Shown: positions 1 to 8,629 of the stretch, piece after piece
Layout: each line of letters starts with the position of its first letter
Position numbering within the stretch: the stretch's first letter is position 1
Origin: Algihabitans albus
GTDB taxonomy: Bacteria; Pseudomonadota; Alphaproteobacteria; Kiloniellales; DSM-21159
Length of the DNA stretch: 64,000 nucleotides
NCBI RefSeq assembly: GCF_003572205.1
Contig: NZ_QXNY01000004.1
Coordinates: 434,548-498,547 of the forward strand
Direction: 5' to 3'
The notes under the pieces: model-generated
Told to the model about the DNA's origin: nothing
The model's database searches: none
What the model saw: only the letters and a program-made list of their open reading frames with translations
Position numbers and translations under genes: made by a program

Positions 1-311
1 TCTTGACCGGCGTCGAGATGACCGACAAGGCCTTGGGCGACGCCTTCGCTAAGCATGGAATCGTGCCCATCGATCCGATCGGCGAGAAGCTGGACCCTCA
101 CCGCCACGAAGCGATGATCGAGATCGACGACCCGACCAAGCCGGCCGGCACGGTGGCGCAGGTCTACGAACTCGGTTGGCTGCTTGGCGAGCGCCTGTTG
201 CGCCCGGCCCGGGTTGCCGTCGCGAAGGGCGGTCCGAAGGCGGGAACTGCCGGCGGTCAGGAGAACGACGAGCCGCCCGAGCCCGGCTCGACCGTCGACA
301 CGCAGGCCTGA
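1..311 (+). CDS. grpE: GrpE, nucleotide exchange factor of DnaK (3' end only)
   Basis: C-terminal ~102 residues of a gene that starts left of the window. GrpE releases ADP from DnaK in the cytoplasmic Hsp70 cycle. The visible part carries the conserved C-terminal beta-domain signature: the GVEMT stretch, HGI, DP-x-GE-x-LDP-x-x-HEAM, then GTV-x-x-VYE-x-GW and ERLLRPARV. This is the part that contacts the DnaK ATPase domain. It ends in a ~30-residue acidic, proline-rich tail, as is common in alphaproteobacterial GrpE. The stop codon is at 309-311. The next gene, mutS, is convergent, with 42 bases between the two stops. Confidence 0.93.
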   Translation, partial: LTGVEMTDKALGDAFAKHGIVPIDPIGEKLDPHRHEAMIEIDDPTKPAGTVAQVYELGWLLGERLLRPARVAVAKGGPKAGTAGGQENDEPPEPGSTVDTQA

Positions 312-353
312 GGCCGGGTCCCGTTTCGGCCGAGACTGGGGCGGGCCAGGGCG

Positions 354-3035
354 TCAGTCCTCGACGAGAGTTCTCAATCTGTAGAGCAACTCCAGCGCCT
401 GCTTCGGCGTCAACTCGTCCGGGTTGATGGTCCGAAGTTCCGTATCGCTGAGGCTTTCTTGCGGCTGCGGGACGGCCCTATCGCTCCGGGGCACCGCCGC
501 GAAGAGCGGCAGGTCGTCGGCGAGCCGGGTCAAAGCCCCCGCTTGTTCGCCCTGTTCGAGCAGTCCCAGCACCTCCTCGGCCCGGGTCACGGCGGCAGGC
601 GGCAAGCCGGCAAGACGGGCGACGTGGATGCCGTAGGAGCGGTCGGCGGCGCCCGGTGCGACCTCATGCAGGAAGACCACCTCGCCCTGCCATTCCTTCA
701 CCCGCATGGCGTAGCAGGACAAGCGCTCCAGTTTGCCGGCCAGATGCGTGAGCTCGTGATAGTGGGTTGCGAAGAGGCCGCGACAGCGGTTCACCTCGTG
801 GAGATGTTCGACGCAGGCCCAGGCGATCGACAGGCCGTCGAAGGTCGCGGTCCCACGGCCGATCTCGTCCAGGATGACCAGGGACCGAGCCGTTGCTTGA
901 TTCAGGATTGCGGCTGTCTCGACCATCTCCACCATGAAGGTGGAGCGTCCGCGCGCCAAATCGTCGGCCGCGCCGACTCGGCTGAACAGCCGGTCGACGG
1001 TGCCGATCTTCGCGCGGGCCGCTGGGACGAAGCTGCCCATCTGAGCGAGCACGGCAATCAGGGCGTTCTGCCTCAGGAAGGTGGACTTGCCGGCCATGTT
1101 GGGGCCGGTGACAAGCCAAAGCTGCTGAGCTTTGGAGAGGTCACAGTCGTTGGCGACGAAACGCGCGCCCTCGTTGGCCGCAAGCGCCGCCTCCACCACC
1201 GGATGTCGCCCGTCCTCCACGACGAAGATCGTCGAGTCCTCGACCTGGGGCCGGGTCCAGCGTGCTTCGGCCGCCAACTGGGCCAGACCGGCGGCCACGT
1301 CCAGTTCGGCGAGGGCGCGCGCGACTGCCGCGACCGGATCCGCGCGCTGTAGCACCTCCTCGACGAGCTGGGCGAAGATTTCCAGCTCGACTGCCAGCGC
1401 CCTGTCCGCAGCCTGCAGAATCTTCTGTTCCAGCTCGCCAAGTTCGGTCGTGCTGTAGCGGACCGCCGACGCCAAGGTCTGGCGATGGACGAAACCGGCT
1501 GCCGGATCCTGCGGCATCTTCGCGGCATTGGTTGCGGAGACTTCCAGGAAGTAGCCCAGCACGTTGTTGTGCTTGACCTTGAGGCTGCCGATACCGGTTG
1601 CCGCCGCATACTTGGCCTGCAGGCCGGCGATCAGGCGTCGGGATTCGTCGCGAAGCTGCTTCAGCTCGTCCAGGTGCGGCGCATAGCCGGCGGCGACGAA
1701 ACCGCCGTCGCGCGTGAGCATGGGCAACTCCGGTGCCAGAGCTCGACTGAGGCGGTCGATGAGTCCCTCTTGCTGGCCCAACGCTTCGGCTGAACGGGTC
1801 AAAGCGGCGGGTGGCGGGTCTTCGCTCAGGCCCAGCAGATCGCCTTGCAGACCGGCGGCCTGCCTGAGGCCGTCGCGGATCGCGGCCAGATCGCGAGGAC
1901 CGCCGCGCCCCAGCGATAGCCGCGACAGCGCGCGTTCCATGTCGGGAGCCTGGCGCAGACGGTTGCGCAGGCCCTCACGTAGATCCGCGCGTTCGACCAG
2001 CCAAGCGACGGCGTCCAACCGTGCCGCGATCTCACCCTCGTCGGTCAAGGGCGCCGACAGCCTTTGTGCCAGCAGGCGGGCGCCGGCCCCGGTCACCGTG
2101 CGGTCGAGAACGTTGAGCAGCGTGCCCTTGCGTCCGCCGGTCAGGGATTCGGTCAGCTCGAGGTTTCGCCGCGTCGCCGGATCGATCTCCATGACTGTCC
2201 CGCGCGCTTGACGGCGCAGCGGCGTCAAGCGCGGCAGCTTGCCTTTCTGTGTCAGCTCCACGTAGTCGAGTAGCGCTCCGGCCGCGGCCAGCTCAGCCCG
2301 CTCGAAGGCGCCGAAAGCGTCGAGCGCTTCGACCTCGAACACCGCCTGCAGACGGCGCCGCGCATTTTCGCTGTCGAAGCGCGCGGAGGGCAGCGGGGTT
2401 AAGGCCGCCTTCCAGTCGCCTAGCAGCTCGAAGAGGTCGGCACGCTGCAGCAGGCGTTCGGGCAGCAGCAGCTCGCCGGGAGCGATCCGGGCGAGGGCCG
2501 CACCCAGATTGCCGGGCGTCACGGCTTCGGCCAGAAAGTCGCCTGTCGAGACATCGAGCCAAGCGAGTCCGAGTTCACTGCCCGCGTCCGTCAGCGCGGC
2601 CAGATAGTTGTGCCGGCGGGCGTCGAGCAGCTCATCCTCGGTTAGTGTACCGGGGGTGACCAGGCGCACCACGTCGCGCTTGACCACCGACTTGCTGCCG
2701 CGTTTCTTCGCCTGAGCCGGATCTTCGAGCTGCTCGCAGATCGCGACCTTGTGGCCCTGGCGGATCAGGCGCGCCAGATAGGCCTCGGCAGCATGCACCG
2801 GCACGCCGCACATTGCGACCTCCTCCCCAGCATGCTGGCCACGCTTGGTCAGGGTGATGTCCAGATCCGCCGCCGCGACTTTGGCGTCTTCGAAGAAGAG
2901 TTCGTAGAAGTCGCCCATGCGGTAGAACAGTAAGGCGTCCGGGTATGCCCGCTTGATCTCCCAATACTGGGCCATCATCGGGGTCGCGGGGGGCGCGGAT
3001 TTCGTTTCGGAAGCGGAAGGGGCGCTGTCTGGCAT
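354..3035 (-). CDS. mutS: DNA mismatch repair ATPase MutS
   Basis: MutS recognises base mismatches and small loops and recruits MutL. The 893-residue product starts at the ATG at 3033-3035; a further in-frame ATG lies at 3075-3077 and an internal Met21 is also possible, since no strong ribosome site decides between them. The mismatch-reading F-x-E motif is present (F43, E45 in GDFYELF). The Walker [10 protein letters not shown] is near residue 645 and the Walker [12 protein letters not shown] near 720, followed by the C-terminal helix-turn-helix dimerisation region. Length is normal for the MutS1 class in alphaproteobacteria (E. coli 853). It is transcribed divergently from the gene at 3217, so its start must lie left of that. 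Confidence 0.96.
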   Translation of the reverse strand: MPDSAPSASETKSAPPATPMMAQYWEIKRAYPDALLFYRMGDFYELFFEDAKVAAADLDITLTKRGQHAGEEVAMCGVPVHAAEAYLARLIRQGHKVAICEQLEDPAQAKKRGSKSVVKRDVVRLVTPGTLTEDELLDARRHNYLAALTDAGSELGLAWLDVSTGDFLAEAVTPGNLGAALARIAPGELLLPERLLQRADLFELLGDWKAALTPLPSARFDSENARRRLQAVFEVEALDAFGAFERAELAAAGALLDYVELTQKGKLPRLTPLRRQARGTVMEIDPATRRNLELTESLTGGRKGTLLNVLDRTVTGAGARLLAQRLSAPLTDEGEIAARLDAVAWLVERADLREGLRNRLRQAPDMERALSRLSLGRGGPRDLAAIRDGLRQAAGLQGDLLGLSEDPPPAALTRSAEALGQQEGLIDRLSRALAPELPMLTRDGGFVAAGYAPHLDELKQLRDESRRLIAGLQAKYAAATGIGSLKVKHNNVLGYFLEVSATNAAKMPQDPAAGFVHRQTLASAVRYSTTELGELEQKILQAADRALAVELEIFAQLVEEVLQRADPVAAVARALAELDVAAGLAQLAAEARWTRPQVEDSTIFVVEDGRHPVVEAALAANEGARFVANDCDLSKAQQLWLVTGPNMAGKSTFLRQNALIAVLAQMGSFVPAARAKIGTVDRLFSRVGAADDLARGRSTFMVEMVETAAILNQATARSLVILDEIGRGTATFDGLSIAWACVEHLHEVNRCRGLFATHYHELTHLAGKLERLSCYAMRVKEWQGEVVFLHEVAPGAADRSYGIHVARLAGLPPAAVTRAEEVLGLLEQGEQAGALTRLADDLPLFAAVPRSDRAVPQPQESLSDTELRTINPDELTPKQALELLYRLRTLVED

Positions 3036-3216
3036 GGGCTGCGGAGGTGAGCGGATGCGGGAGGCGGACAGTAGCATCGGGGCCCGCGTGTCCCGACTCG
3101 GAATTTCGGTACCTGGAGATTCGAGATCGAAATGAAAAGGGCGCCGAGCATCCTTGCCTCGTCCTGCGACTCCGAATAGGACAAAGCCAATACAGATCAA
3201 CTGGAGGCGATAGAGC

Positions 3217-3720
3217 GTGAGCGACGGGACAATGCCGGTCATCGAAGTGGTCGGCCGTTTCGAAACGAGAGCGGCCTTCGAACAGGCGGTCAGGGCGCTG
3301 ACCGCCACGGGCTTCGGCCATGCCGACCTATCGGTGCTGGACAGCCACGAGTCGCTGGACGCCGCCGGTGAGGAGCGCGAAGCCTGGCGTGAAACTCTGG
3401 CCGCGTTGACCGGCGAGGTGAATTTCATCGGCCCGATCGCGGCGGCCGGCCTGATTGCAATCGCCACCGGGCCGGTCGGGGGCGCCATCGCTCTGGCCGC
3501 CGGTGCGGGGCTCTCAGGACTTGCTGCGCGCGACGTGCTGGAGAAGATCCAGGCGACTCCGCATACCGAGGCTTTCGCGCGCGCCCTTGAAGCCGGCGCG
3601 GTTCTGCTCTGGGTGCGGGCGGATACCCCCGAGACGCAGGCCAGCGCAACGGCGATTCTGGAAGAGGCCGGCGCCGAAGACGTGCACCTGCATAGCCGGT
3701 TGCAGCAGTCGGAAGGCTAG
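3217..3720 (+). CDS. Glycine-rich membrane-associated protein, function unknown
   Basis: 167 residues from a GTG start with a GGAGG about 8 bases upstream. Residues ~8-50 look like an alpha/beta segment ([18 protein letters not shown], then [10 protein letters not shown]) of the kind seen in general-stress or DUF1269-like proteins. Residues ~68-105 are a long Gly/Ala-rich hydrophobic stretch ([18 protein letters not shown], then [15 protein letters not shown]) resembling a glycine zipper or paired membrane helices. The C-terminal ~55 residues form a second small domain ([14 protein letters not shown]) typical of a repeat of the first fold. No signal peptide is visible. I do not recognise a specific family; a role in stress or membrane insertion is a guess. 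It is divergent from mutS. Confidence 0.75.
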   Translation: MSDGTMPVIEVVGRFETRAAFEQAVRALTATGFGHADLSVLDSHESLDAAGEEREAWRETLAALTGEVNFIGPIAAAGLIAIATGPVGGAIALAAGAGLSGLAARDVLEKIQATPHTEAFARALEAGAVLLWVRADTPETQASATAILEEAGAEDVHLHSRLQQSEG

Positions 3721-3756
3721 GGCCGTTCGTCGGATCTGATTCTGTCACCGTCCGAC

Positions 3757-4356
3757 TCAGTTGGCGATGATCACTTCCACTCGGCGGTTGAGTTGACGGC
3801 CAACGGGGTTGTCGGAGCCGTTGGCGTGCCTGTTAGGCGCGACGGGTCGATTTTCACCGTAGCCTCGGGTGCGCAACCGCGCGCCCTTCAAGCCGAAGCT
3901 CTCGACAAGATAGCTCTTCACCGAGTTGGCGCGCTGCTCCGAAAGGCTCTGGTTGTAGGTTTCGCTGCCCTTGCCATCGGTGTGGCCCTCGATCTCGACG
4001 GGTGCCTGCGGCAGCTTTTCGATCAGGCTTGCCAAGCGCGCGAGCACTGGCTCGGCGTTGGGCCTGATGTCCGACTTGTCGAAGTCGAACAGGACATCGC
4101 CCGGCAAGTTGATCAGCGTGCCGCGTTCGGTCTCCTCACCGTCCAACTCGGTGATGAGGTCCTGCACGGTGACTTCGACAGCCGTACTCGGAATCATGCT
4201 GTCACTCGTGAGGGCCGAGGCCGTGGGGTCGCCGGACGCCGACAGGCTCGAGGCCGGAACCGTGGTCACCGACTGAACGGTCGAAGGCGTCAGGACCAAC
4301 GTCTCGAAGACCGAGATCGGGTCACCCGAAACGTCCGTCAGGGCTTTTTTTTCCAT
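3757..4356 (-). CDS. OmpA-family peptidoglycan-binding domain; probable C-terminal half of a frameshifted gene
   Basis: 199-residue frame with a full OmpA C-terminal domain over residues ~85-197: DVLFDFDKSDIRP, EGHTDGKGS, the helix NQSLSEQRANSVKSYL, RGYGENRP and the final NRRVEVI. The Asp in HTD and the Arg in NRR correspond to the residues that hold diaminopimelate in this family. The domain normally anchors envelope proteins to murein, yet this frame has no signal peptide and no ribosome-binding site before its ATG. It overlaps the end of the upstream frame by 35 bases exactly at a run of eight A. Removing one A fuses the two into a 368-residue exported protein. Best read as the second half of that gene rather than an independent CDS. 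Confidence 0.8.
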   Translation of the reverse strand: MEKKALTDVSGDPISVFETLVLTPSTVQSVTTVPASSLSASGDPTASALTSDSMIPSTAVEVTVQDLITELDGEETERGTLINLPGDVLFDFDKSDIRPNAEPVLARLASLIEKLPQAPVEIEGHTDGKGSETYNQSLSEQRANSVKSYLVESFGLKGARLRTRGYGENRPVAPNRHANGSDNPVGRQLNRRVEVIIAN

Positions 4357-4864
4357 CGGCGGCCACGGCTTCGGCGAGCGGGATCCGCACGTCGAAGTTT
4401 GGGGTTCGCGTTCGGTCGCTCACGCTGGCGCGGTGAGGATTGATGCGCAATTCGATCCAGTCAGCGGTCTCGGCGACGTGGCTGATGAATACCAGGGTTC
4501 CTTGTAGAACGCCCCCTTCGGCGACGCGAAGGTCGCGATTGTCCCTGGGTGGCATGATGCGGTACTGCGTCGTTGCGCTGTCCGTCAGGATGCTGCGGTT
4601 ATCCACGTTAAGTGTGACGGCTTCGCGTGCTCCGTTGATCGCCCGGATCTGAACTTCCACGAAGTCCTGGTGGACCGTGACGTCTTCGACGAAGAGCTGA
4701 GTCCCGTTCGGATGGTTCGACTGTGTTCCGACTGTGAAGCTGTAGGGCGGACCCGGCCGGTCGTCGGCTCGCGGCGAGGTGACAACGGCTGCGGACGCGG
4801 CAATCCAAAAAGCGATCCCCAAGGCAAAGGCAAATCTCAGTTTTTGCGCCCGATATCTCTTCAT
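4322..4864 (-). CDS. Exported N-terminal half of a probable OmpA-family protein (frameshifted)
   Basis: 180-residue frame beginning with a clear signal peptide: positives in residues 1-9, then the hydrophobic core FAFALGIAFWIAASAAVV, with cleavage near residue 34. The mature part is a beta-rich domain of unknown family (FVEDVTVHQDFVEVQIRAIN, ILTDSATTQYRIMPP, VFISHVAETADWIELRINPH). The frame runs into A8 at 4345-4352, after which it ends in 9 residues (SPDGRFG and stop) that look random, while the OmpA domain continues in the +1 frame. The combined layout of signal peptide, soluble beta domain, linker and OmpA domain is normal for an envelope protein. Either an assembly/sequencing slip, a real mutation, or transcriptional slippage would explain the break. 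Confidence 0.75.
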   Translation of the reverse strand: MKRYRAQKLRFAFALGIAFWIAASAAVVTSPRADDRPGPPYSFTVGTQSNHPNGTQLFVEDVTVHQDFVEVQIRAINGAREAVTLNVDNRSILTDSATTQYRIMPPRDNRDLRVAEGGVLQGTLVFISHVAETADWIELRINPHRASVSDRTRTPNFDVRIPLAEAVAADGKKSPDGRFG

Positions 4865-5401
4865 CGCAATTTCCCCGCTGAGCTTCGAAGCACACGATAA
4901 TTCCGCGCGCTGAACGAGTATCGAGGTCTTTGAAACTTGCTTTTGGTTGCAGTTTAATTAGCCTGGTCCGGTTCAGCCTGTGTGATCTTTGCGATGAGGA
5001 GGGGCGTCTCTCTGTGGCGTCGCACCTCTGCGTCCGGCGGGGTAAGAACGGGCAACCTGTTCAGTCTTGACGAGCGCCTCTCGGACGGCTCTGGTCCCAA
5101 AGGTCATCTCTCTGAAAAACTTCGGGTCTTTCATGAGTTGGAAAGACCCGGTTATGTTTCATGGATACGCTAAGACCCCGATCAGCAGTTGCTTGTCGTG
5201 CAGCGGTCGGGCGTCCGGGCTTGTACGTCTCTTCGCAGGTGAATTCGACTCATGGAGCAGCTGGGGCCGCAGCGCGCGCGGCACGTTCGGGTGACGAGGT
5301 GCCCGCGCGAAACCTGGCGCGCGACTTTTGTGGGGTCGGCTTGCGCCTTTTGGCGCTGCGGAAGCCCGCTCTCTGCTGGCGGGAAGGTCTAGGGCGCCGC
5401 T
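4865..5401. other. 537-bp intergenic stretch with one strong hairpin
   Basis: No convincing gene is seen; the short frames here lack family features and good starts. The stretch must hold the promoter of the OmpA-family gene (left, minus strand) and the leader of the TauE gene (right, plus strand). An AT-rich patch lies near 4935-4965. A perfect 10-bp hairpin occupies 5123-5150. Confidence 0.6.
5123..5150. repeat. Perfect 10-bp inverted repeat (hairpin)
   Basis: Arms CGGGTCTTTC (5123-5132) and GAAAGACCCG (5141-5150) with an 8-base loop. On the minus strand the hairpin is followed by GTTTTTC, so it looks like an intrinsic terminator for minus-strand transcription, but no minus-strand gene ends here. 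On the plus strand there is no T run, so there it would be a leader hairpin ~250 bases before the TauE gene. Confidence 0.6.
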
Positions 5402-6310
5402 ATGCAGATCTACCTGCCGATTGCCGAAATCTCGCTCAACGTCCTGCTGCTGCTCGGTCTCGGCGGTCTGATCGGCTTCCTGGCAGGTTTGTTCGGGGTT
5501 GGCGGTGGTTTTCTGATGACGCCGTTGTTGATCTTCATCGGTGTGCCGCCGGCGGTCGCGGTGGCGACCCAGGCGAATCACGTCGTGGCCTCCTCCGTCT
5601 CCGGCGTGTTGGCTCACTTCAAGCGCGGAAACGTCGATGTCCGCATGGGGCTCGTGCTGCTGGCCGGCGGTTTCCTCGGGTCGACCGTGGGCGTGGCACT
5701 CTTCTCTCTGCTGCGCGGCCTTGGTCAGATCGACTTGGTGATCAGCCTTTCCTATGTGCTTTTGCTGGGGATCATCGGCATTCTGCTGTTTCTGGAGGGT
5801 GGTCGCGCTCTGGTGCGGCGCCGGCGCAAAGTGGCCGCTCCCAGCCGCAAAGGTCACGCCTGGGCCGCCGGCTGGCCGCTGCGCATGCGTTTTCCAAAGT
5901 CCCGGCTTTATATATCGGCGCTTTTGCCGCTTTCGCTCGGCTTCGGGGTCGGCGTGCTCTCGGCGATCATGGGTGTCGGGGGCGGTTTCATCCTGGTTCC
6001 GCTGATGATCTATATCCTGGGCATGCCCACCACGGTGGTGATCGGCACCAGCCTGTTTCAGATCATCTTCGTTTCGGCCAACGTCACCTTCCTGCAGGCG
6101 ACTCAGAACCAGACCGTCGATCTGGTGTTGGCGCTGCTGCTCGTGCTCGGTGGCGTGGTGGGCGCCCAGTTCGGCGGCCGCTTCAGCGCGCGTCTGCCGG
6201 CGGATTCCCTGCGTATCATGCTGGGACTGCTGATCCTGACCGTTGGCGGCAAGCTGCTTTTCGATCTCGTGACGCCGCCGGTCGACATCTACAGCCTGGG
6301 GGTGTCCTGA
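5402..6310 (+). CDS. TauE/SafE-family sulfite/organosulfonate exporter-like membrane protein
   Basis: 302 residues with about eight membrane segments arranged as two homologous halves. Each half opens with a glycine motif typical of the family: GLFGVGGGFLMTPLLI near residues 38-53 and AIMGVGGGFILVPLMI near 190-205. A basic cytoplasmic linker (residues ~138-165, RRRRKVAAPSRKG) separates the halves. Family members export sulfite, sulfoacetate or related anions across the inner membrane; substrate cannot be read from sequence. It is followed after one base by the TIGR02186-type gene, and the two are a recurrent pair in alphaproteobacteria. Confidence 0.88.
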   Translation: MQIYLPIAEISLNVLLLLGLGGLIGFLAGLFGVGGGFLMTPLLIFIGVPPAVAVATQANHVVASSVSGVLAHFKRGNVDVRMGLVLLAGGFLGSTVGVALFSLLRGLGQIDLVISLSYVLLLGIIGILLFLEGGRALVRRRRKVAAPSRKGHAWAAGWPLRMRFPKSRLYISALLPLSLGFGVGVLSAIMGVGGGFILVPLMIYILGMPTTVVIGTSLFQIIFVSANVTFLQATQNQTVDLVLALLLVLGGVVGAQFGGRFSARLPADSLRIMLGLLILTVGGKLLFDLVTPPVDIYSLGVS

Positions 6311-6311
6311 C

Positions 6312-7085
6312 ATGGGTGCTCGAGGTGTCCTCTTCGCCGCGGTGCTGGCCGTGACGCTGGCAACGCCCCTGCGTGCCCAGTCTCTGATCGCCGACCTTTC
6401 GGAGCATCTCGTCGCGATCACCACCGGATTCGTTGGAGTGGATGTCTTGCTGTTTGGCGCCGTCCAGCCGCCCACCGATCCTGAGTTGGCAGGCCTGCCG
6501 CCGGGCGATGTCGTGGTGGTCGTGCGGGGACCGGAGCGCTCGCAGACTCTGCATCGCAAGGCGAAGGTCGCTGGCATCTGGATGAACACCGCAAGCCTGA
6601 CCTTTGGGCAAGTGCCCAGCTTCTATGCCGTCGCGGCCAATCGCCCATTGGAGGAGATCGCCGAGGATACCGTGCTGGCGGCCAACGGGATCGGACTCGA
6701 TCATCTGGATTTCGACCTGCCGGCGGCCAAGGCCAGCGGTTCCTTGCGCGAGGAGTGGCGTCAGGGCCTGATCCGCGCCAAGCAGCGCGAGGGCCTCTAC
6801 GCGCCGGATGTCGGTCAGGTCAGCCTGCTCGGCGAGACCCTGTTCCGCAGCGCCGTCTATTTCCCCACGAACGTGCCGACAGGCGTTTATCAGGCGCAGG
6901 TCTTCTTGTTTCGAGACGGGCAGGTGGCGTCCGCCCAGGTTATTCCGCTGAGCGTCAGCAAGATCGGGCTGGAGGCGGAGCTTTTCGACTTCGCCCACGG
7001 CCAGGCGGGGGCTTACGGCCTGATTGCCGTGATCCTTGCGCTGATGGCAGGATGGGCGGGCCATTTCATTTTCAGGCGTGACTGA
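6312..7085 (+). CDS. TIGR02186-family exported/anchored protein paired with TauE
   Basis: 257 residues. The N-terminal signal peptide (residues 1-22, ending TPLRAQ) is followed by LIADLSEHLVAITTGFVGVDVLLFGA, then a periplasmic beta-rich body. A single C-terminal membrane helix (AGAYGLIAVILALMAGWAGHFIF) ends in a short cytoplasmic FRRD. This matches the conserved hypothetical family TIGR02186, found next to TauE/SafE exporters. The ATG lies one base after the TauE stop, implying translational coupling and a shared complex. The family's biochemical role is not established; an accessory role to the exporter is inferred from linkage only. Confidence 0.82.
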   Translation: MGARGVLFAAVLAVTLATPLRAQSLIADLSEHLVAITTGFVGVDVLLFGAVQPPTDPELAGLPPGDVVVVVRGPERSQTLHRKAKVAGIWMNTASLTFGQVPSFYAVAANRPLEEIAEDTVLAANGIGLDHLDFDLPAAKASGSLREEWRQGLIRAKQREGLYAPDVGQVSLLGETLFRSAVYFPTNVPTGVYQAQVFLFRDGQVASAQVIPLSVSKIGLEAELFDFAHGQAGAYGLIAVILALMAGWAGHFIFRRD

Positions 7086-7138
7086 TTTGGGCAATGACCC
7101 GCCGTCACGTCCATGCCAGTTGTGGGTTTTGACGCTCT

Positions 7139-7693
7139 ATGACGCCTGACGAGACCACACCGAGCGCGGCAACGCCGGACGGAGATCTGTCCTCCGACCG
7201 TCCGGATCCCGGAGAGGATCCGAACCGGGGCGTCGGCCGCGTCTTTCTGGTGATTGTCGACGAGAGTCCGGAGATGGACGTCGCGCTCCGCTTCGCCTGC
7301 CGTAGAGCGCGGCATACCGGCGGTCGTGTCGCCCTGCTTTACGTCACGGAATCGAGTGAGTTCGAGAACTGGCTGACCGTCGGCGAGCTGATGCGCGACG
7401 AGGCGAGGCACAAGGGCGAACAGGTGCTGCAGCGGCTCGCCGGGAAGGTCAACGAATGGGTCGGCCGCATGCCCATCCTGCATTTGCGCGATGGGAGCCC
7501 CCGCGACCAGCTCTTTCAGTTGATCGAGGACGAGCCGGACATCTCGATCCTGGTCCTTGGGGCTGCAACCGGGAAGGGTGGTCCGGGGCCTTTGGTGGCT
7601 GCGCTGACGGGAAAGTACATCGGCCGTCTGCGGGTACCTGTCACCATCGTGCCGGATAGCCTCGCTTCGGAAGAAATCGATTCGCTGTCGTAA
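7139..7693 (+). CDS. Universal stress protein (UspA family)
   Basis: 184 residues: a ~32-residue acidic, proline-rich N-terminal extension, then one Usp domain. VFLVIVDESPEMDVALRFACRRA forms the first strand and helix, GRVALLYVTE the second strand, and DISILVLGAATGKGG followed by a glycine-containing loop and VPVTIVPD the end of the fold. The loop resembles but does not cleanly match the G-2x-G-9x-G(S/T) nucleotide motif, so ATP binding is uncertain. It follows the TauE/TIGR02186 pair by 53 bases and precedes the NifU-type gene. A cytoplasmic stress role is typical; a specific partner cannot be deduced. Confidence 0.87.
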   Translation: MTPDETTPSAATPDGDLSSDRPDPGEDPNRGVGRVFLVIVDESPEMDVALRFACRRARHTGGRVALLYVTESSEFENWLTVGELMRDEARHKGEQVLQRLAGKVNEWVGRMPILHLRDGSPRDQLFQLIEDEPDISILVLGAATGKGGPGPLVAALTGKYIGRLRVPVTIVPDSLASEEIDSLS

Positions 7694-7824
7694 CGACGCT
7701 GTGCAGGCCCCGTGCCGGCTCGCCATGCGCTGAGCGGCCACGGACCCGCTTCTTTCTACGCTTGAAAAGGTCTTAATGGCCCCTTAAGTCGCCAAAGTCC
7801 TTTCCCAAGCGGGAGATTGTCAGA

Positions 7825-8379
7825 ATGTTCATTCAGACCGAGCAAACGCCGAACCCGGCGACGCTGAAGTTCCTGCCTGGCCGCCCCGTGATGGGCGAGA
7901 CAGGAACGGCGAGTTTCGCAAGCGCAGAGGAAGCTCAGCGTTCGCCGCTTGCAGAGCGGTTGTTCGAGGTCGAGGGCGTGACCGGCGTCTTCTTCGGCAG
8001 CGACTTCATCTCCGTCAGCAAGGCCGAGGCGCAGGAATGGTATCTCCTGAAGCCGGCGGTGCTGGGGGTGATCATGGAGCACTTCGTCGCCGGCAAGGAC
8101 CTGCTGCGCGAGGCGGAAGCCGACGGGAACGCCGCAGCCGAGACGGATAGCGAGGTGGTTTCCACTATTAAGGAACTGCTCGACACGCGCGTCCGTCCGG
8201 CCGTGGCGCAAGACGGCGGTGACATCATCTTCCGTGGTTTCGAAGACGGAGTGGTGCTGCTCCACATGCAAGGCGCCTGTGCCGGCTGCCCCTCTTCCAC
8301 CGCGACTTTGAAGATGGGCATCGAGAATATGCTGCGGCATTACGTGCCGGAAGTGACCGAGGTGCGCGCCGTCAATTGA
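7825..8379 (+). CDS. NifU-family Fe-S cluster scaffold/carrier (Nfu type)
   Basis: 184 residues in two domains. Residues 1-~87 are the Nfu N-terminal domain (MFIQTEQTPNPATLKFLPGR, FFGSDFISVSK). Residues ~112-180 are the NifU C-terminal domain (LLDTRVRPAVAQDGGDIIF, then GACAGCPSS) with the cluster-binding pair C152-x2-C155. This architecture is that of alphaproteobacterial/mitochondrial NFU1, which carries 4Fe-4S clusters to targets such as lipoyl synthase and aconitase in the cytoplasm. The upstream gap is 131 bases, so it probably has its own promoter. There is no suf or isc operon in the window. Confidence 0.95.
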   Translation: MFIQTEQTPNPATLKFLPGRPVMGETGTASFASAEEAQRSPLAERLFEVEGVTGVFFGSDFISVSKAEAQEWYLLKPAVLGVIMEHFVAGKDLLREAEADGNAAAETDSEVVSTIKELLDTRVRPAVAQDGGDIIFRGFEDGVVLLHMQGACAGCPSSTATLKMGIENMLRHYVPEVTEVRAVN

Positions 8380-8629
8380 CGGCCAACCTTTCCCGGCCTT
8401 GGGGATAAGCATCAACCTGCGCGCGCTCGCGCCGGATCGGCTTTGGCAGTGCTTGCTCAGTTCGAAGACCGTTCGAGTCCGTTGAGGCTGAGGGCCCTTT
8501 GGGAGCCTGCCTCCGCCGGACTGCCGCTTCGGCAAAGATCAGCGCTTTTCCGAGCCCGTCCGGCCTAGGGACCAACTCGGTCCTGGAAGAGTCGAGCCGC
8601 AGCGTCAAGCAATAAGGCTAGTCGAGACC

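Noticed and set aside
459-1352. 297-residue plus-strand frame opposite mutS
   Set aside because: Lies over the MutS ATPase core, whose motifs are unambiguous on the minus strand.
4982-5173. Short plus-strand frames in the gap before the TauE gene
   Set aside because: No start context, no similarity, and they run through the hairpin at 5123-5150.
5159-6589. 476-residue open frame antisense to the TauE gene
   Set aside because: Product is low-complexity (Gln, His, Arg rich) with no family features; a by-product of high GC. The plus-strand frame encodes a clear membrane protein.
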